From Fusibacter sp. A1 (GTDB lineage Bacteria; Bacillota; Clostridia; Peptostreptococcales; Acidaminobacteraceae): DNA of 64,000 bases. The notes beneath the pieces were generated by a model that saw only the letters and a program-made list of their open reading frames with translations, made no database searches and was not told where the DNA came from. Made by a program: the position numbers and the translations under genes. Shown here in pieces: positions 50,482-59,951 of this stretch. The DNA lies in the NCBI RefSeq assembly GCF_004125825.1, contig NZ_QQWI01000006.1:248001-312000 (forward strand). Direction: 5' to 3'. Positions within the stretch are counted from its first letter, which is position 1. Every line of letters starts with the position of its first letter.

Positions 50482-51864
50482 TCATTTATACATGATTTTC
50501 TTTACTAGCTTAGAGCTTCTTTTATTGAAAGGTGGATACTTCATCTTTAAATCGAAATGTGTCGCACTCACAAGAATGGACTTCTTATGGGTGAACGCAT
50601 CAAAGCTATGCCTTCCGTGATAATTGCCTACACCGCTCGTGCCTCTCCCACCAAAGGGTAAATGCTCATTTGTCAGATGCATGATCGTATCATTGACACA
50701 CCCTCCGCCGAAGTGGACACGGTCAAGCAGTTCCTCTACAAATCGGTTATTCTTGCTGAAAACATACATGGCAAGAGGATCGGGATTACGTTTGACGATA
50801 GCGATAATATCATCTGTAGTGTCATAGGTAAGCACTGGCAGCACCGGTCCAAAAATCTCATCCTTCATGATGGGCTTATCAAGATCGCCTACTTCGATAA
50901 GGGTAAGGTCTATATGAAGCTCCTCCCTACTGTGACCGCCGCCATAAATGACCTTCCCGTCACTTAAATAGCCGACGACCCGTTCGTAATTCCTCTCGTT
51001 GATCATTTTTCCGAAGTCCCGGCTGTCTTGATGGGAGTGCCCGTAAAACTTATCGGCTACGGCTTTGAACTTGTCGTAAAATGCATCCTTGATGTCCCCG
51101 TGCACGATGACATAGTCAGGTGCCACACAGGTTTGCCCCGCGTTGACCCCTTTACCAAAGACGATCCTGTTGACAGCCAGATCCAGATTGCACTCCCTAT
51201 CGATGACACACGGACTTTTACCACCTAGCTCGAGTATCACGGGGGTGAGATATTTTGCTGCTTTTTCCATAATGATTCGCCCTACCCCGGTGCTTCCTGT
51301 AAAGAAAATCTTATCAAAACGGTTGTCGAGTAGTTCTGTCGTCTCGCTCACAGCGCCCTGAACCACCTTGATGTACTCGGGATCAAAGAATTCACAGATC
51401 ATGTCCTCTAGCACCTGAGCTGTATGAATAGAAATCTCAGACGGCTTCAGCAAAACGGTGTTTCCTCCTGCAATAGCACCTACAAGAGGCGAAATAGCAA
51501 GCTGAAAGGGATAGTTCCATGGTCCGATGATCAGCGTAGTCCCATATGGCTCGCTTATGGTGTACGACTTCGCCCCCACATTGATAAGGTTGGTTCGGAC
51601 CCTTCTTTTTTTGCTCCACTTTTTCAGGTTTTTCCGGACACCGGCGATTTCAGATAAGGTGAATCCGATTTCTGTTGTGATAATTTCCTGTTCTGACTTT
51701 CCAAGGTCCCTATGAAGGGCTTCTGCGATTCTATCTTCGTAAGTATGAATCGCATTTCTAAGCTTATCCAGCTGTTCCATTCTAAACTGGACACTTCTCG
51801 TCACTCCTGTTTCGTAAAGCTGGCGCTGCGCTTCAAGTGCGTCGGCATATTTGTTGTTTTTCAT
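50482..51864 (-). CDS. Aldehyde dehydrogenase family protein (class 3-like)
   Basis: NAD(P)-dependent aldehyde dehydrogenase of 460 residues. FTGSTGVGRIIM is the NAD loop, ELGGKSPCVID holds the catalytic Glu, and NAGQTCVAPDYV the nucleophile Cys. The C-terminal hydrophobic extension (about 430-460) resembles class 3/fatty aldehyde dehydrogenases such as YwdH. Likely oxidises medium/long-chain or aromatic aldehydes. Start at ATG 51864 with TTGGAG upstream, rather than TTG at 51876. Single gene. Confidence 0.92.
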   Translation of the reverse strand: MKNNKYADALEAQRQLYETGVTRSVQFRMEQLDKLRNAIHTYEDRIAEALHRDLGKSEQEIITTEIGFTLSEIAGVRKNLKKWSKKRRVRTNLINVGAKSYTISEPYGTTLIIGPWNYPFQLAISPLVGAIAGGNTVLLKPSEISIHTAQVLEDMICEFFDPEYIKVVQGAVSETTELLDNRFDKIFFTGSTGVGRIIMEKAAKYLTPVILELGGKSPCVIDRECNLDLAVNRIVFGKGVNAGQTCVAPDYVIVHGDIKDAFYDKFKAVADKFYGHSHQDSRDFGKMINERNYERVVGYLSDGKVIYGGGHSREELHIDLTLIEVGDLDKPIMKDEIFGPVLPVLTYDTTDDIIAIVKRNPDPLAMYVFSKNNRFVEELLDRVHFGGGCVNDTIMHLTNEHLPFGGRGTSGVGNYHGRHSFDAFTHKKSILVSATHFDLKMKYPPFNKRSSKLVKKIMYK

Positions 51865-52035
51865 CTCATTCTCCAATCCACTGATTGATACTCTTAAGCC
51901 AATTATATAATAAAAATAGGTTTCTCACTCTTCTTTAAATAAATATTCTCCTCATGTATCATGAAGAGCCCTAAATAGTTATAGAAGAAATTTACTTTTT
52001 ATACTTCTGTCCCGCACAAATTATTACATTCATGT

Positions 52036-52041
52036 TATAAT
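52036..52041 (+). promoter_or_regulatory. Possible -10 element of the YibE/F gene
   Basis: TATAAT 70 bases before the ATG. No convincing -35 at the right distance. The AT-rich gap from 51877 to 52111 holds nothing else that I can identify. Confidence 0.4.
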
Positions 52042-52111
52042 TAATATCCGATTCAACAGCAAAGACTACTGACAACTACTCAACCACATGTAAAATCAGT
52101 GAAGGAATAAC

Positions 52112-53278
52112 ATGAAAAACAACAGACTACACAACCTATTGCTAATTGCCACAACGATCTCCATCATACTTATCATCGCTATCGCCCCTCTGTTCAAAAG
52201 CGGCATGTCATTGCCTAATTACTACAATCAGCTGTTTGAAGAAGCAGTCGTTGTCGAAATCATCTCTGAAGACCTGAAGACGGATGCAGTCATTCATGGC
52301 TTGATCGTTGGACGGCAAGAAGCAGTTGTAAAGGTAACCACCGGCAAATACAAAGGTGGAATTTATGAAACCGTAAACATCCTCGACCAGGCACATAACG
52401 TACTTCTTCAAAACAAGCTTAAGGTCATTGTTGGAATCAGGGAAACGGATGAGGGCCCCAATGTATGGGTCTACAACCATAAACGAGTAAACTACCTCTA
52501 CGCTCTTGCCGGCATTTTCTTCTTGTTACTACTCTACTTCGGGCGTAAAAAAGGCATTGATTCTATCGTTGCCCTATTGTTTACCGGGTCCGTATTCATC
52601 TTTATCCTTATTCCTCTTATTTTCAGAGGTTACAACACCGTTCTCTTGGCCATCATCTGCGCCATCGTTTCACTTGTTGTTTCCTTTTTACTGATAGGTG
52701 GTTTTGAAAAGAAAACCTTTGTGGCAATTTTAGGTACTTTTTGCGGAATCATCGTAGCAGGACTTATCTCGCTCATCTTCAGCAAGCTCACGCATATCAC
52801 AGGGATCAATCTGGACAAAGGAACACAGCTTGTCTATGTCGCCCTTGATTATGGAATAAAGGTTAAAGGCATCATGTTCGCTTCAATTCTGATCGCCTCG
52901 CTAGGCGCTGTTATGGATGTCGCAATGTCGATTTCCTCAGCCATGTATGAACTTTATCTGATGAATACTAAAATAACCTTTAAGAGTTTGTTTACTACAG
53001 GAATGAATATCGGTAAAGACATCATGGGAACCATGGCAAACACCTTGATCCTTGCCTTTATGGGCGGCTCATTCAGCCTAATGCTGCTACTATACGGATA
53101 CAACATGTCCTACACGCAGATATCCAATCTTCCCTTCATCGCCGTTGAAGTGGTCCAAGGACTGGCAGGAAGTATCGGCATCGTACTTACCGTTCCTTTC
53201 ACAGCATTCATGGCGGCGCTGATCTATCTTAAGTCTGACAGGCGCCCCGTAAAGTCTTCAAGACATAAAACCAGATAG
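52112..53278 (+). CDS. YibE/F family membrane protein
   Basis: Membrane protein of 388 residues. An N-terminal signal/TM1 (about 8-28) is followed by an extracytoplasmic beta domain (about 40-125), then seven or so transmembrane helices with the family motifs YFGRKKGIDSIVALLF, ILIASLGAVMDVAMSISSAMYE and TMANTLILAFMGGS. The role of the family is unknown (suggested multidrug or small-molecule transport). Alone in its transcription unit. Confidence 0.9.
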   Translation: MKNNRLHNLLLIATTISIILIIAIAPLFKSGMSLPNYYNQLFEEAVVVEIISEDLKTDAVIHGLIVGRQEAVVKVTTGKYKGGIYETVNILDQAHNVLLQNKLKVIVGIRETDEGPNVWVYNHKRVNYLYALAGIFFLLLLYFGRKKGIDSIVALLFTGSVFIFILIPLIFRGYNTVLLAIICAIVSLVVSFLLIGGFEKKTFVAILGTFCGIIVAGLISLIFSKLTHITGINLDKGTQLVYVALDYGIKVKGIMFASILIASLGAVMDVAMSISSAMYELYLMNTKITFKSLFTTGMNIGKDIMGTMANTLILAFMGGSFSLMLLLYGYNMSYTQISNLPFIAVEVVQGLAGSIGIVLTVPFTAFMAALIYLKSDRRPVKSSRHKTR

Positions 53279-53597
53279 ATCGTCACATATGTTTAAAAGT
53301 CATAAAAAATCACAGATTTTTTTTGAAATTTTCTTAATATATATGTAATTTCAACATATAAAAAATCATTAAATGAGTATATAATATTATACAGACATAA
53401 GAATTTATTTTTATGGTGGATTTACAATAATAATTGATACTTAGCTACATAATTGTGTATATATAGAAAGTGGCTAAGTAACAATAGTAATCTACATCAA
53501 CCGCTTCGATGGAATTACTTCATTTGGTATCTAAGGAAATCGTTTACGAGATCCTTTTGATATATTGGCAATTACATAATTTAGGGAGGAACAGTTC
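53279..53597 (+). promoter_or_regulatory. Structured 5' leader and promoter region of the nucleotidase gene
   Basis: AT-rich gap of 319 bases. A weak A/T-only hairpin (53304-53322, AAAAAATC/GATTTTTT) could end the YibE/F transcript. TATAAT-like sequence at 53380-53385 is a possible -10. Then follow three consecutive hairpins: ACTTAGC/GCTAAGT (about 53440-53480), AGTAAT/ATTACT with inner CATC/GATG (about 53489-53522), and AAGGA/TCCTT (about 53535-53560) with a short T run. This may be a leader RNA or simply a stabilising 5' UTR. It matches no riboswitch class that I recognise. Confidence 0.5.
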
Positions 53598-56500
53598 ATG
53601 AAGAACAGAAAACTGCTAAGTTTATTCCTAGCACTTGTGATGATTCTATCATCGCTATCCATCGGCGTATTCGCTGATTCGTATTTAGTTAAGAAAGGTG
53701 ACGTACTTTGGAAGATAGCCGAACAGTACGGAACAGACTACAAGACGCTTGCTGAATACAACAACATCAAAGATCCTAATATGATCTATGAAGGCACGAC
53801 ACTTCAAATTCCTGAGACTTCCAAGAAGATCACTCTTCTTGGAACAGCTGACTTACACGGCAGAATCTACGCATACGAATATGCGATTGATTCTGTAGAT
53901 GCGGATGCCGGTCTTGCTAAGATCCAAACGATCGTGAAAAGAGAGAGAGAACTAAATCCCGATGCGATCCTTATGGATGTAGGCGACACGATCCAAGACA
54001 ACAGTGCTGAACTATTCAACGACCTTCCGGTTCATCCGATGGTTCAAGTCATGAACGAAATGGACTTTGACATCTGGGCTATAGGAAACCACGAGTTCAA
54101 CTTTGAAAAGTCTCTACTAGACAGAAACATCGCCGCTTTTGAAGGCACAGCGATTTCTGCAAACATCTACAAGACTGGTACTAACGAAAGATTCATCGAC
54201 GGTTACAAGATTCTAAATGTCGATGGCGTCAGAGTTGCTATCGTAGGTATGATTCCTCCATATGTACCAGTATGGGAAGCAAGTTCTCCAAGTCACTTCA
54301 GTGGTTTAGAATTTAAAAGTATCGCTGACGAGACTGCTAAGGTAGTTGCAGAACTTGAAGGTAAGTACGACGTATTGGTCGGCGCTTACCACTTAGGTCC
54401 AGATGACGATCATGGCTTTGAAGGTCTTAATGCGATTGCGGAAGCATTCCCTCAATTTGACGTTATGTTCGGCGGACACGCTCACTCAAGATACGTAACT
54501 GAAGTCAACGGTGTTACGCTTATCGAGCCAGGCGCTTACGGCTGGGCACTTGCAAAAGCGGATATCGAAGTAGTTCCAACTGCTGACGGATATGAAGTCA
54601 AGCAAGTTGTAGCACAAAATATCGAAACATACAAAGAAGTTGAAGATCAAGGTATCCTTGATAAGTTCGCATTTGTACACGAGCAATCAGTAGCTGACGC
54701 CAACACAGTTGTCGGTAAGGTTACTGCAGATTACATCGAAGACGTGGATTACATCACAGGTGATGCGGTTGTTACTACAATGCCGACAGCACAAATCATC
54801 GATACTCCACTAATCGACTTGATCAACGACGTGCAAATGTTCTACACTAAAGCTCAAATCAGTTCTGCTGCAGCGTTCAAGAACGACATGAACCTAGTTG
54901 CAGGCGACTTTAAGAAAAAAGACGTAGCAAACATCTACAAATATGCAAACACACTAGTCGGTGTCAACATCACTGGCGCAAACCTTAAAGGTTACATGGA
55001 ATGGTCTGCTAGCTACTACAACACATACACTCCTGGTGATGTGACAGTAAGCTTTGATCAAAACATACGTGGTTACAACTACGATATGTTCTCTGGCGTA
55101 ACATACGACATCGACATTTCAAAACCTGCTGGTTCTAGAATCACTAACCTAATGCTTGACGGTAAGGCGATTTCTGACACTATGGTTTACAAACTTGCAG
55201 TGAACAACTACAGATTCGGTACGCTTTTAAGTAACGGCTGGGTTGTAGATGCTGACAAATACTACGATTCATATGAAACTATGCAAGATGCAGGTCGTAT
55301 CAGAGACCTGATCATCAAGTACATCGGCGAGGAAAAAGCAGGCGTTGCTACCCCATCGGTAGACAACAACTGGAAAATCATTGGTGCTGATCTTGAACAC
55401 GCATTAAAATCACAAGTAATCGATATGCTTAAAGCTGGTACGATTTCTATCCCTAGATCAGAAGATGGAAGAACACCGAATGTTAAATCACTTAACATCA
55501 TCGATCTTTTGAAAGACGGTACGATTTCAAGCACTGATTACAAGAACCTTACATTACTTCACACAAACGATATGCACGGATTCTTTATCGAAGGCAAATA
55601 TGACGGTATGGGTGCTGCTAAAATGGCGACATTCATCAAAGGCATGAAGGCTGATAGCGCAAATACGTTATTGCTTGATGCTGGTGACGCGCTACAAGGT
55701 CACAACCTTGTCACTCTTTCTGACGGTGAAGAAGGTACAAAAGTACTTAACGCACTTGGTTACGATGCGATGACACTTGGTAACCACGAGTTCGACTACG
55801 GTTCGGCTCAAACAGTAAAACTTGGTGGAATGCTTAATTTCCCAATGCTTGCTGCTAACGTGAAGAAAACTGACGGTTCATTGCTTGTTGATGACTATAA
55901 GATCTTTTCAGTTGACGGCATCAAAGTTGGCGTATTCGGTTTAGGAACTCCTGAAACTGTTTACAAATCACATCCAGACAACACTGCCGGTATCACATTC
56001 GAAGATATCTACACTACAGCTACAGCGATGGTGACTACACTTAAAGCTGAAGGCGCACAAGTGATCGTTACACTTGCCCACATCGGCGATGAAGGCGAAT
56101 TCACAACAGGCATGTTAGCTGAAAAAGTTGCCGGTATCGATGTAATCATCGACGGTCACTCGCACTCGACATATCCTGACGGTAAACTTGTCGGTACTAC
56201 TTTAATCGTAGCTGCTGGTGAAAAGACTAAGAACGTCGGTGTTGTAGAACTTACAGTGAAATCGGGTATGGTCGATGCTAAAAAAGCGACTCTATTCACT
56301 AAGAGTGCATCAGCTGCTCTTACTGACGACGCTGCAATGACAGCAATCGTAGCTGACATCCAAGCTAAGAACGATGTAATCACTGAAGAAGTTGTTGCAA
56401 CATCACCAGTACTTTTAGTTGGTGAAAAACAGTTTGTCAGAACTAGCGAAACAAACCTTGGTAACCTATTGACAGAAGCACTTCTTGACATCAGTAAAGC

Positions 56501-57002
56501 AGATGTTGCTTTCACTAACGGTGGCGGTATCAGATCTTCAATCGATGTTGGTCCTGTTACAAAAGGTGAAGTCTTGACAGTACTTCCTTACGGTAATACT
56601 GTAAGAGTCATCGAACTTACTGGCGCTGACATTTGGGCGGCTATCGAAAACGGCGTGGATGAATATCCTTCAGCTAAAGGTGCTTTCCCTCATATCGCTG
56701 GTATGACAGTTAAGTTTGACTCTACAAAAGCTGCTGGCAGCCGAGTTACAGAAATCATGGTTGCAGGTAATGCGATTGATTTAACTAAAACATACACAAT
56801 GGCTACTAATGACTTCTTAGTTGCCGGTGGTGACGGATACTCAATGTTTAAAGGCAAAAAAGTTGTCGCTGAATTCGGCGCAATGGACGAAGTGCTAATT
56901 GACTACATGAACGCTATGGGCTTTGACAAAGCTGTCGAAGACAATAGAATCATGGACATCAACGACGTGGTTAGCTTCATCTTCAACTTCTTCGCTGCTT
57001 AA
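53598..57002 (+). CDS. Secreted LysM-anchored tandem nucleotide phosphoesterase (2',3'-cyclic phosphodiesterase + 5'-nucleotidase)
   Basis: Extracellular protein of 1134 residues. Signal peptide 1-26; LysM (about 29-75, KKGDVLWKIAEQYGTD) for wall binding. Metallophosphatase 1 (about 78-300; TADLHGR, VGDTIQD, GNHEFN, GGHAHSR) is followed by a CpdB-type C-domain (about 375-560: KYANTLVGVNITGANLKGYMEWSA). A linker with two IDxLKxGTIS repeats precedes metallophosphatase 2 (about 646-860; HTNDMHG, DAGDALQG, GNHEFDYG, DGHSHS) and a UshA-type domain with TNGGGIRSS near 972. A YfkN-like layout, probably scavenging phosphate and nucleosides. Base use differs from its neighbours, suggesting high expression. 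No LPXTG anchor. Confidence 0.92.
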   Translation: MKNRKLLSLFLALVMILSSLSIGVFADSYLVKKGDVLWKIAEQYGTDYKTLAEYNNIKDPNMIYEGTTLQIPETSKKITLLGTADLHGRIYAYEYAIDSVDADAGLAKIQTIVKRERELNPDAILMDVGDTIQDNSAELFNDLPVHPMVQVMNEMDFDIWAIGNHEFNFEKSLLDRNIAAFEGTAISANIYKTGTNERFIDGYKILNVDGVRVAIVGMIPPYVPVWEASSPSHFSGLEFKSIADETAKVVAELEGKYDVLVGAYHLGPDDDHGFEGLNAIAEAFPQFDVMFGGHAHSRYVTEVNGVTLIEPGAYGWALAKADIEVVPTADGYEVKQVVAQNIETYKEVEDQGILDKFAFVHEQSVADANTVVGKVTADYIEDVDYITGDAVVTTMPTAQIIDTPLIDLINDVQMFYTKAQISSAAAFKNDMNLVAGDFKKKDVANIYKYANTLVGVNITGANLKGYMEWSASYYNTYTPGDVTVSFDQNIRGYNYDMFSGVTYDIDISKPAGSRITNLMLDGKAISDTMVYKLAVNNYRFGTLLSNGWVVDADKYYDSYETMQDAGRIRDLIIKYIGEEKAGVATPSVDNNWKIIGADLEHALKSQVIDMLKAGTISIPRSEDGRTPNVKSLNIIDLLKDGTISSTDYKNLTLLHTNDMHGFFIEGKYDGMGAAKMATFIKGMKADSANTLLLDAGDALQGHNLVTLSDGEEGTKVLNALGYDAMTLGNHEFDYGSAQTVKLGGMLNFPMLAANVKKTDGSLLVDDYKIFSVDGIKVGVFGLGTPETVYKSHPDNTAGITFEDIYTTATAMVTTLKAEGAQVIVTLAHIGDEGEFTTGMLAEKVAGIDVIIDGHSHSTYPDGKLVGTTLIVAAGEKTKNVGVVELTVKSGMVDAKKATLFTKSASAALTDDAAMTAIVADIQAKNDVITEEVVATSPVLLVGEKQFVRTSETNLGNLLTEALLDISKADVAFTNGGGIRSSIDVGPVTKGEVLTVLPYGNTVRVIELTGADIWAAIENGVDEYPSAKGAFPHIAGMTVKFDSTKAAGSRVTEIMVAGNAIDLTKTYTMATNDFLVAGGDGYSMFKGKKVVAEFGAMDEVLIDYMNAMGFDKAVEDNRIMDINDVVSFIFNFFAA

Positions 57003-57011
57003 TCAAAATTT

Positions 57012-57056
57012 AAAAGTCCCACAAACCTCTAATCTGAGGTTTGTGGGACTTTTTTT
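57012..57056. terminator. Strong bidirectional terminator
   Basis: 18-base arms AAAAGTCCCACAAACCTC (57012-57029) and complement (57036-57053), 6-base loop, then a T run to 57056. It overlaps the end of the HAD gene. Confidence 0.95.
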
Positions 57057-57789
57057 ATAGATTTGCCTTTATGATCTCTATCACATCTTGTATCTTTCCG
57101 CTATCCACTCTATAGTTGCACCCTATCTCTTCGGGTACGAGGTCTGGTGAACAATTGGTATGCATGTAAACGCTGTCCATTCCTTGTATCACGGCCCCTT
57201 TGATATCGGTCCTATGGTCGTTCCCTATAAATAGACAGTCATCCGCATCAAGCCCTTCCCTATCGAGCATCGCCTTAAAAAACTTTGGCTCCGGTTTGCT
57301 TGCCAGATAATCCGAAGAGATATAGATACTGTCGAAATAGCCGATAATTCCTGTCGCCTTTAATTCGTCCTCGGTGAATGCCCGCTGCGCATTACTAAGG
57401 AGGATCACCTTACAGCTGGATTTTTTCAGCAGTTCTAAAAGGTCGATGGCATGTTCATAAGGTTTAACATAATCTAGTGAAAGCATTCTAAAGAGTGTGG
57501 CGGTTTCTTTTACTGTGCGCATATCCACTCTTATTTCTTTTTCAACAAACAAACGCTGAAAGACCTTTAAGATATCGATATCCGGATACTCGACATCCAT
57601 AATCAACGTTTGCTCCTCTTTCACAAAACGCTTGTAATCCTGTTCAATTTCATCTTGTGTATAATCCGCACCTTTTGCCGAATAGAAATAGGCAAGTCTT
57701 CTCCACAGCGAATCCTTCTCTTCATCAGTCCTAATATCCAGTAACGTTCCATACAAATCAAATACCACTGCTTTATAATTAGACATCAT
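57055..57789 (-). CDS. HAD family hydrolase
   Basis: Phosphatase-like protein of 244 residues. Motif I FDLYGTLLD (10-18; Asp11 nucleophile), motif II LLSNAQ, motif III Lys in SKPEPKFF, motif IV GNDHRTDIKGA. The helical cap sits after motif I (subclass I). Likely a small phosphate-ester hydrolase such as a phosphoglycolate- or nucleotide-phosphatase. Two ATG codons at the start; AAAGGATG upstream. Confidence 0.92.
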   Translation of the reverse strand: MMSNYKAVVFDLYGTLLDIRTDEEKDSLWRRLAYFYSAKGADYTQDEIEQDYKRFVKEEQTLIMDVEYPDIDILKVFQRLFVEKEIRVDMRTVKETATLFRMLSLDYVKPYEHAIDLLELLKKSSCKVILLSNAQRAFTEDELKATGIIGYFDSIYISSDYLASKPEPKFFKAMLDREGLDADDCLFIGNDHRTDIKGAVIQGMDSVYMHTNCSPDLVPEEIGCNYRVDSGKIQDVIEIIKANL

Positions 57790-57950
57790 TCATCCTTTCT
57801 TCTCTCAACATCATCAGTTTACCGCCATTTGGCTCACCTAGGGAGTTTTAGATCAATAATCAGTCGTCCCTACAAAAGGTTCTATGGATAATGACAATTA
57901 TTTTCTTGATCGATGGAACTTTTATTTTGTTTGCGCGTCTTATATAATGC

Positions 57951-57972
57951 AACTACAATCATAACTACAATC
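57951..57972 (+). repeat. Two direct repeats AACTACAATCA in the lipoprotein gene leader
   Basis: Copies at 57951 and 57963, 12-base period, between a TATAAT (57943-57948) and the ribosome binding site AAGGAG. Confidence 0.5.
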
Positions 57973-57986
57973 AAGGAGAACTCAAA

Positions 57987-58463
57987 ATGAAAAAAGTACT
58001 ACTCATCATCATGTCCGCACTACTGGTTTTCGGCTTAGCCGGTTGCAACGAGGCAGCTACAGAACAGTCAAAATCGGTTGAAGGAACACTTGAAGAAATC
58101 ATGACAAATGTCTATTCGGGAACTGGAATCGAGTTTCCCAAGTTCATGAATACTGCTGTCAACGCTGAAAATTCACTTTACTTTTTAGGTATCGAAAACG
58201 CAAGCTTCATCGAATCTCTTGCATCAGAACCGATGATGTCATCTATCGCGCATTCGGTTGTACTGACTAGAGTGGAAGAAGGTACAGATATCGAAGCCTT
58301 TAAAACACAAATCAAAGAGAATATCGATCCTCGTAAATGGATTTGTGTCGGCGTAGAACCTGAAAACGTCATTGTAGAGAATGTCGGCAACCTAGTGATC
58401 TTAATCTTAGATGACGAAAACGGTGCTGCGCTTTTTGCAAGTTTTGAAGCTTTAGCCAAGTAA
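57987..58463 (+). CDS. Small lipoprotein of unknown function
   Basis: Secreted lipoprotein of 158 residues with a signal peptide ending in the lipobox GLAGC (Cys about 20). The mature part is mixed alpha/beta (LEEIMTNVYSGTGIEF, AHSVVLTRVEEGTDIEAFKTQIKENI, NLVILILDDE), reminiscent of DUF4358-type lipoproteins, but I cannot confirm that. It lies upstream of the MBOAT-DHHW pair with a hairpin between, so it may belong to a separate transcript. Confidence 0.75.
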   Translation: MKKVLLIIMSALLVFGLAGCNEAATEQSKSVEGTLEEIMTNVYSGTGIEFPKFMNTAVNAENSLYFLGIENASFIESLASEPMMSSIAHSVVLTRVEEGTDIEAFKTQIKENIDPRKWICVGVEPENVIVENVGNLVILILDDENGAALFASFEALAK

Positions 58464-58477
58464 GACGGCAAGTGTGT

Positions 58478-58509
58478 GACTAGCAGTAAGGGATACTCAA
58501 CTGCTAGTC
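58478..58509 (+). terminator. Possible terminator/hairpin between the lipoprotein and MBOAT genes
   Basis: GACTAGCAG (58478-58486) and CTGCTAGTC (58501-58509) arms with a 14-base loop. The T run behind it is poor (ACATTTTC), so termination may be partial. Confidence 0.5.
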
Positions 58510-58546
58510 GACATTTTCAAATTGATTATCAACGAAAGGGCATGCC

Positions 58547-59950
58547 ATGTTGTTTTCAAGCATCAGCTTTATCTATTACTTTTTACCCATTGTATTTGCC
58601 ATCTATTTTTTGGTTCCTTATAAGTTCAAGAACTTTATATTACTGATCGCAAGCCTGCTCTTCTATTTCTTTGGCGAACCCAAGTATACCTTCCTTTTAC
58701 TCCTATCCACCCTTGTGGATTATCTGCATAGTCTTGTCATCCATAAGCACAGAGGGACTAGAAAAGCTAAAGCCGCACTTATTTCATCCATTGCGATCAA
58801 CTTATCCATTTTAGGATTCTTTAAATATTATGATTTTTTTATCGAAAACATCAATCATCTATTCCATCTGAATCTGCTTCCACTCGGACTTACTTTACCT
58901 ATCGGAATCAGTTTTTTCACCTTTCAGACCATGAGCTACACCATCGATGTCTACCGTAACGAAGCCGAAATACAGCGCAGTCCATTAGGGCTGGCAACTT
59001 ATATCTCACTGTTTCCTCAGCTTATCGCAGGACCGATTGTAAGGTATAAGACAGTTGCTAAAGAAATCAATCACCGTGTCCATAACTTCGACCTGTTCGC
59101 ATATGGCGTAAAACGGTTTATCATAGGCCTTGCGAAAAAAGTACTTATCGCCAACCAGCTTGGTGAGTTGAGTGCTCTCAGCCACACAAGCGGTCAACCG
59201 AGCGTGATGTTTTACTGGCTTGGCGCAGTTGCCTTCTCTCTGCAGATCTACTTCGACTTTTCGGGATACAGCGATATGGCGATCGGTCTTGGCAGGATCT
59301 TTGGATTTCACTTTTTAGAGAACTTCAATTACCCCTACATTTCAAAAAGCATCACCGAATTTTGGAGCAGATGGCACATCTCCCTCGGTGCATGGTTTAA
59401 GGATTATGTCTACATTCCCTTGGGCGGTAACAGGGTCGGTAAGTTAAAATGGTATCGCAATATCCTTATCGTGTGGTTCGCGACAGGTTTTTGGCACGGA
59501 GCAAGTTGGAACTATGTCCTGTGGGGCATATACTTCGGTGCTCTGCTTGTTTTAGAAAAACTAGTGCTCTCAAAACGATTGATTAAATCCCCTGCTCTCG
59601 TGCAGCATGCTTATGTCCTGTTCATCATTGTCATCAGCTTTGTCATCTTCCAAAATGAAGACTTCTCTGTGATGACTATGAGACTAAAGGGAATGTTCGG
59701 ACTACTTGATCTTCCACTTGCCAGTAGCGAGAGTGTCTACTACTTTAGAAGCTATGCTGTCGTCATAGCCATAAGTCTACTTGCCGCCACGCCGATTCCA
59801 AATCGCATTATTAAAAACCTTGAATTTAACAAATCAGCAAGACTTCTCTCGACTATCGTCGAACCGGTTTGTTATCTTCTACTCTTAATTGTCATAACAG
59901 GGTACTTGGTGGATGCATCATTCAATCCATTTTTGTATTTTAGGTTCTAA
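58547..59950 (+). CDS. MBOAT family O-acyltransferase (AlgI/PatA-like)
   Basis: Multi-pass membrane acyltransferase of 467 residues that moves acyl (often acetyl) groups across the membrane to a surface polymer. PKYTFLLLLSTLVDYLHS (N-terminus), FFTFQTMSYTIDVYR, FPQLIAGPIVRY and FSGYSDMAIGLGRIFGF are the AlgI/PatA signature blocks. The catalytic His is in GFWHGASWNY (His about 310). Next to and one base ahead of a DHHW-type partner gene, as in alginate and peptidoglycan acetylation pairs. Substrate polymer unknown. Confidence 0.94.
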   Translation: MLFSSISFIYYFLPIVFAIYFLVPYKFKNFILLIASLLFYFFGEPKYTFLLLLSTLVDYLHSLVIHKHRGTRKAKAALISSIAINLSILGFFKYYDFFIENINHLFHLNLLPLGLTLPIGISFFTFQTMSYTIDVYRNEAEIQRSPLGLATYISLFPQLIAGPIVRYKTVAKEINHRVHNFDLFAYGVKRFIIGLAKKVLIANQLGELSALSHTSGQPSVMFYWLGAVAFSLQIYFDFSGYSDMAIGLGRIFGFHFLENFNYPYISKSITEFWSRWHISLGAWFKDYVYIPLGGNRVGKLKWYRNILIVWFATGFWHGASWNYVLWGIYFGALLVLEKLVLSKRLIKSPALVQHAYVLFIIVISFVIFQNEDFSVMTMRLKGMFGLLDLPLASSESVYYFRSYAVVIAISLLAATPIPNRIIKNLEFNKSARLLSTIVEPVCYLLLLIVITGYLVDASFNPFLYFRF

Positions 59951-59951
59951 C

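Noticed and set aside
59913..59951. Extended N-terminus of the DHHW gene overlapping MBOAT
   Set aside because: The membrane anchor begins at the internal ATG 59952 and the extension has no ribosome binding site.
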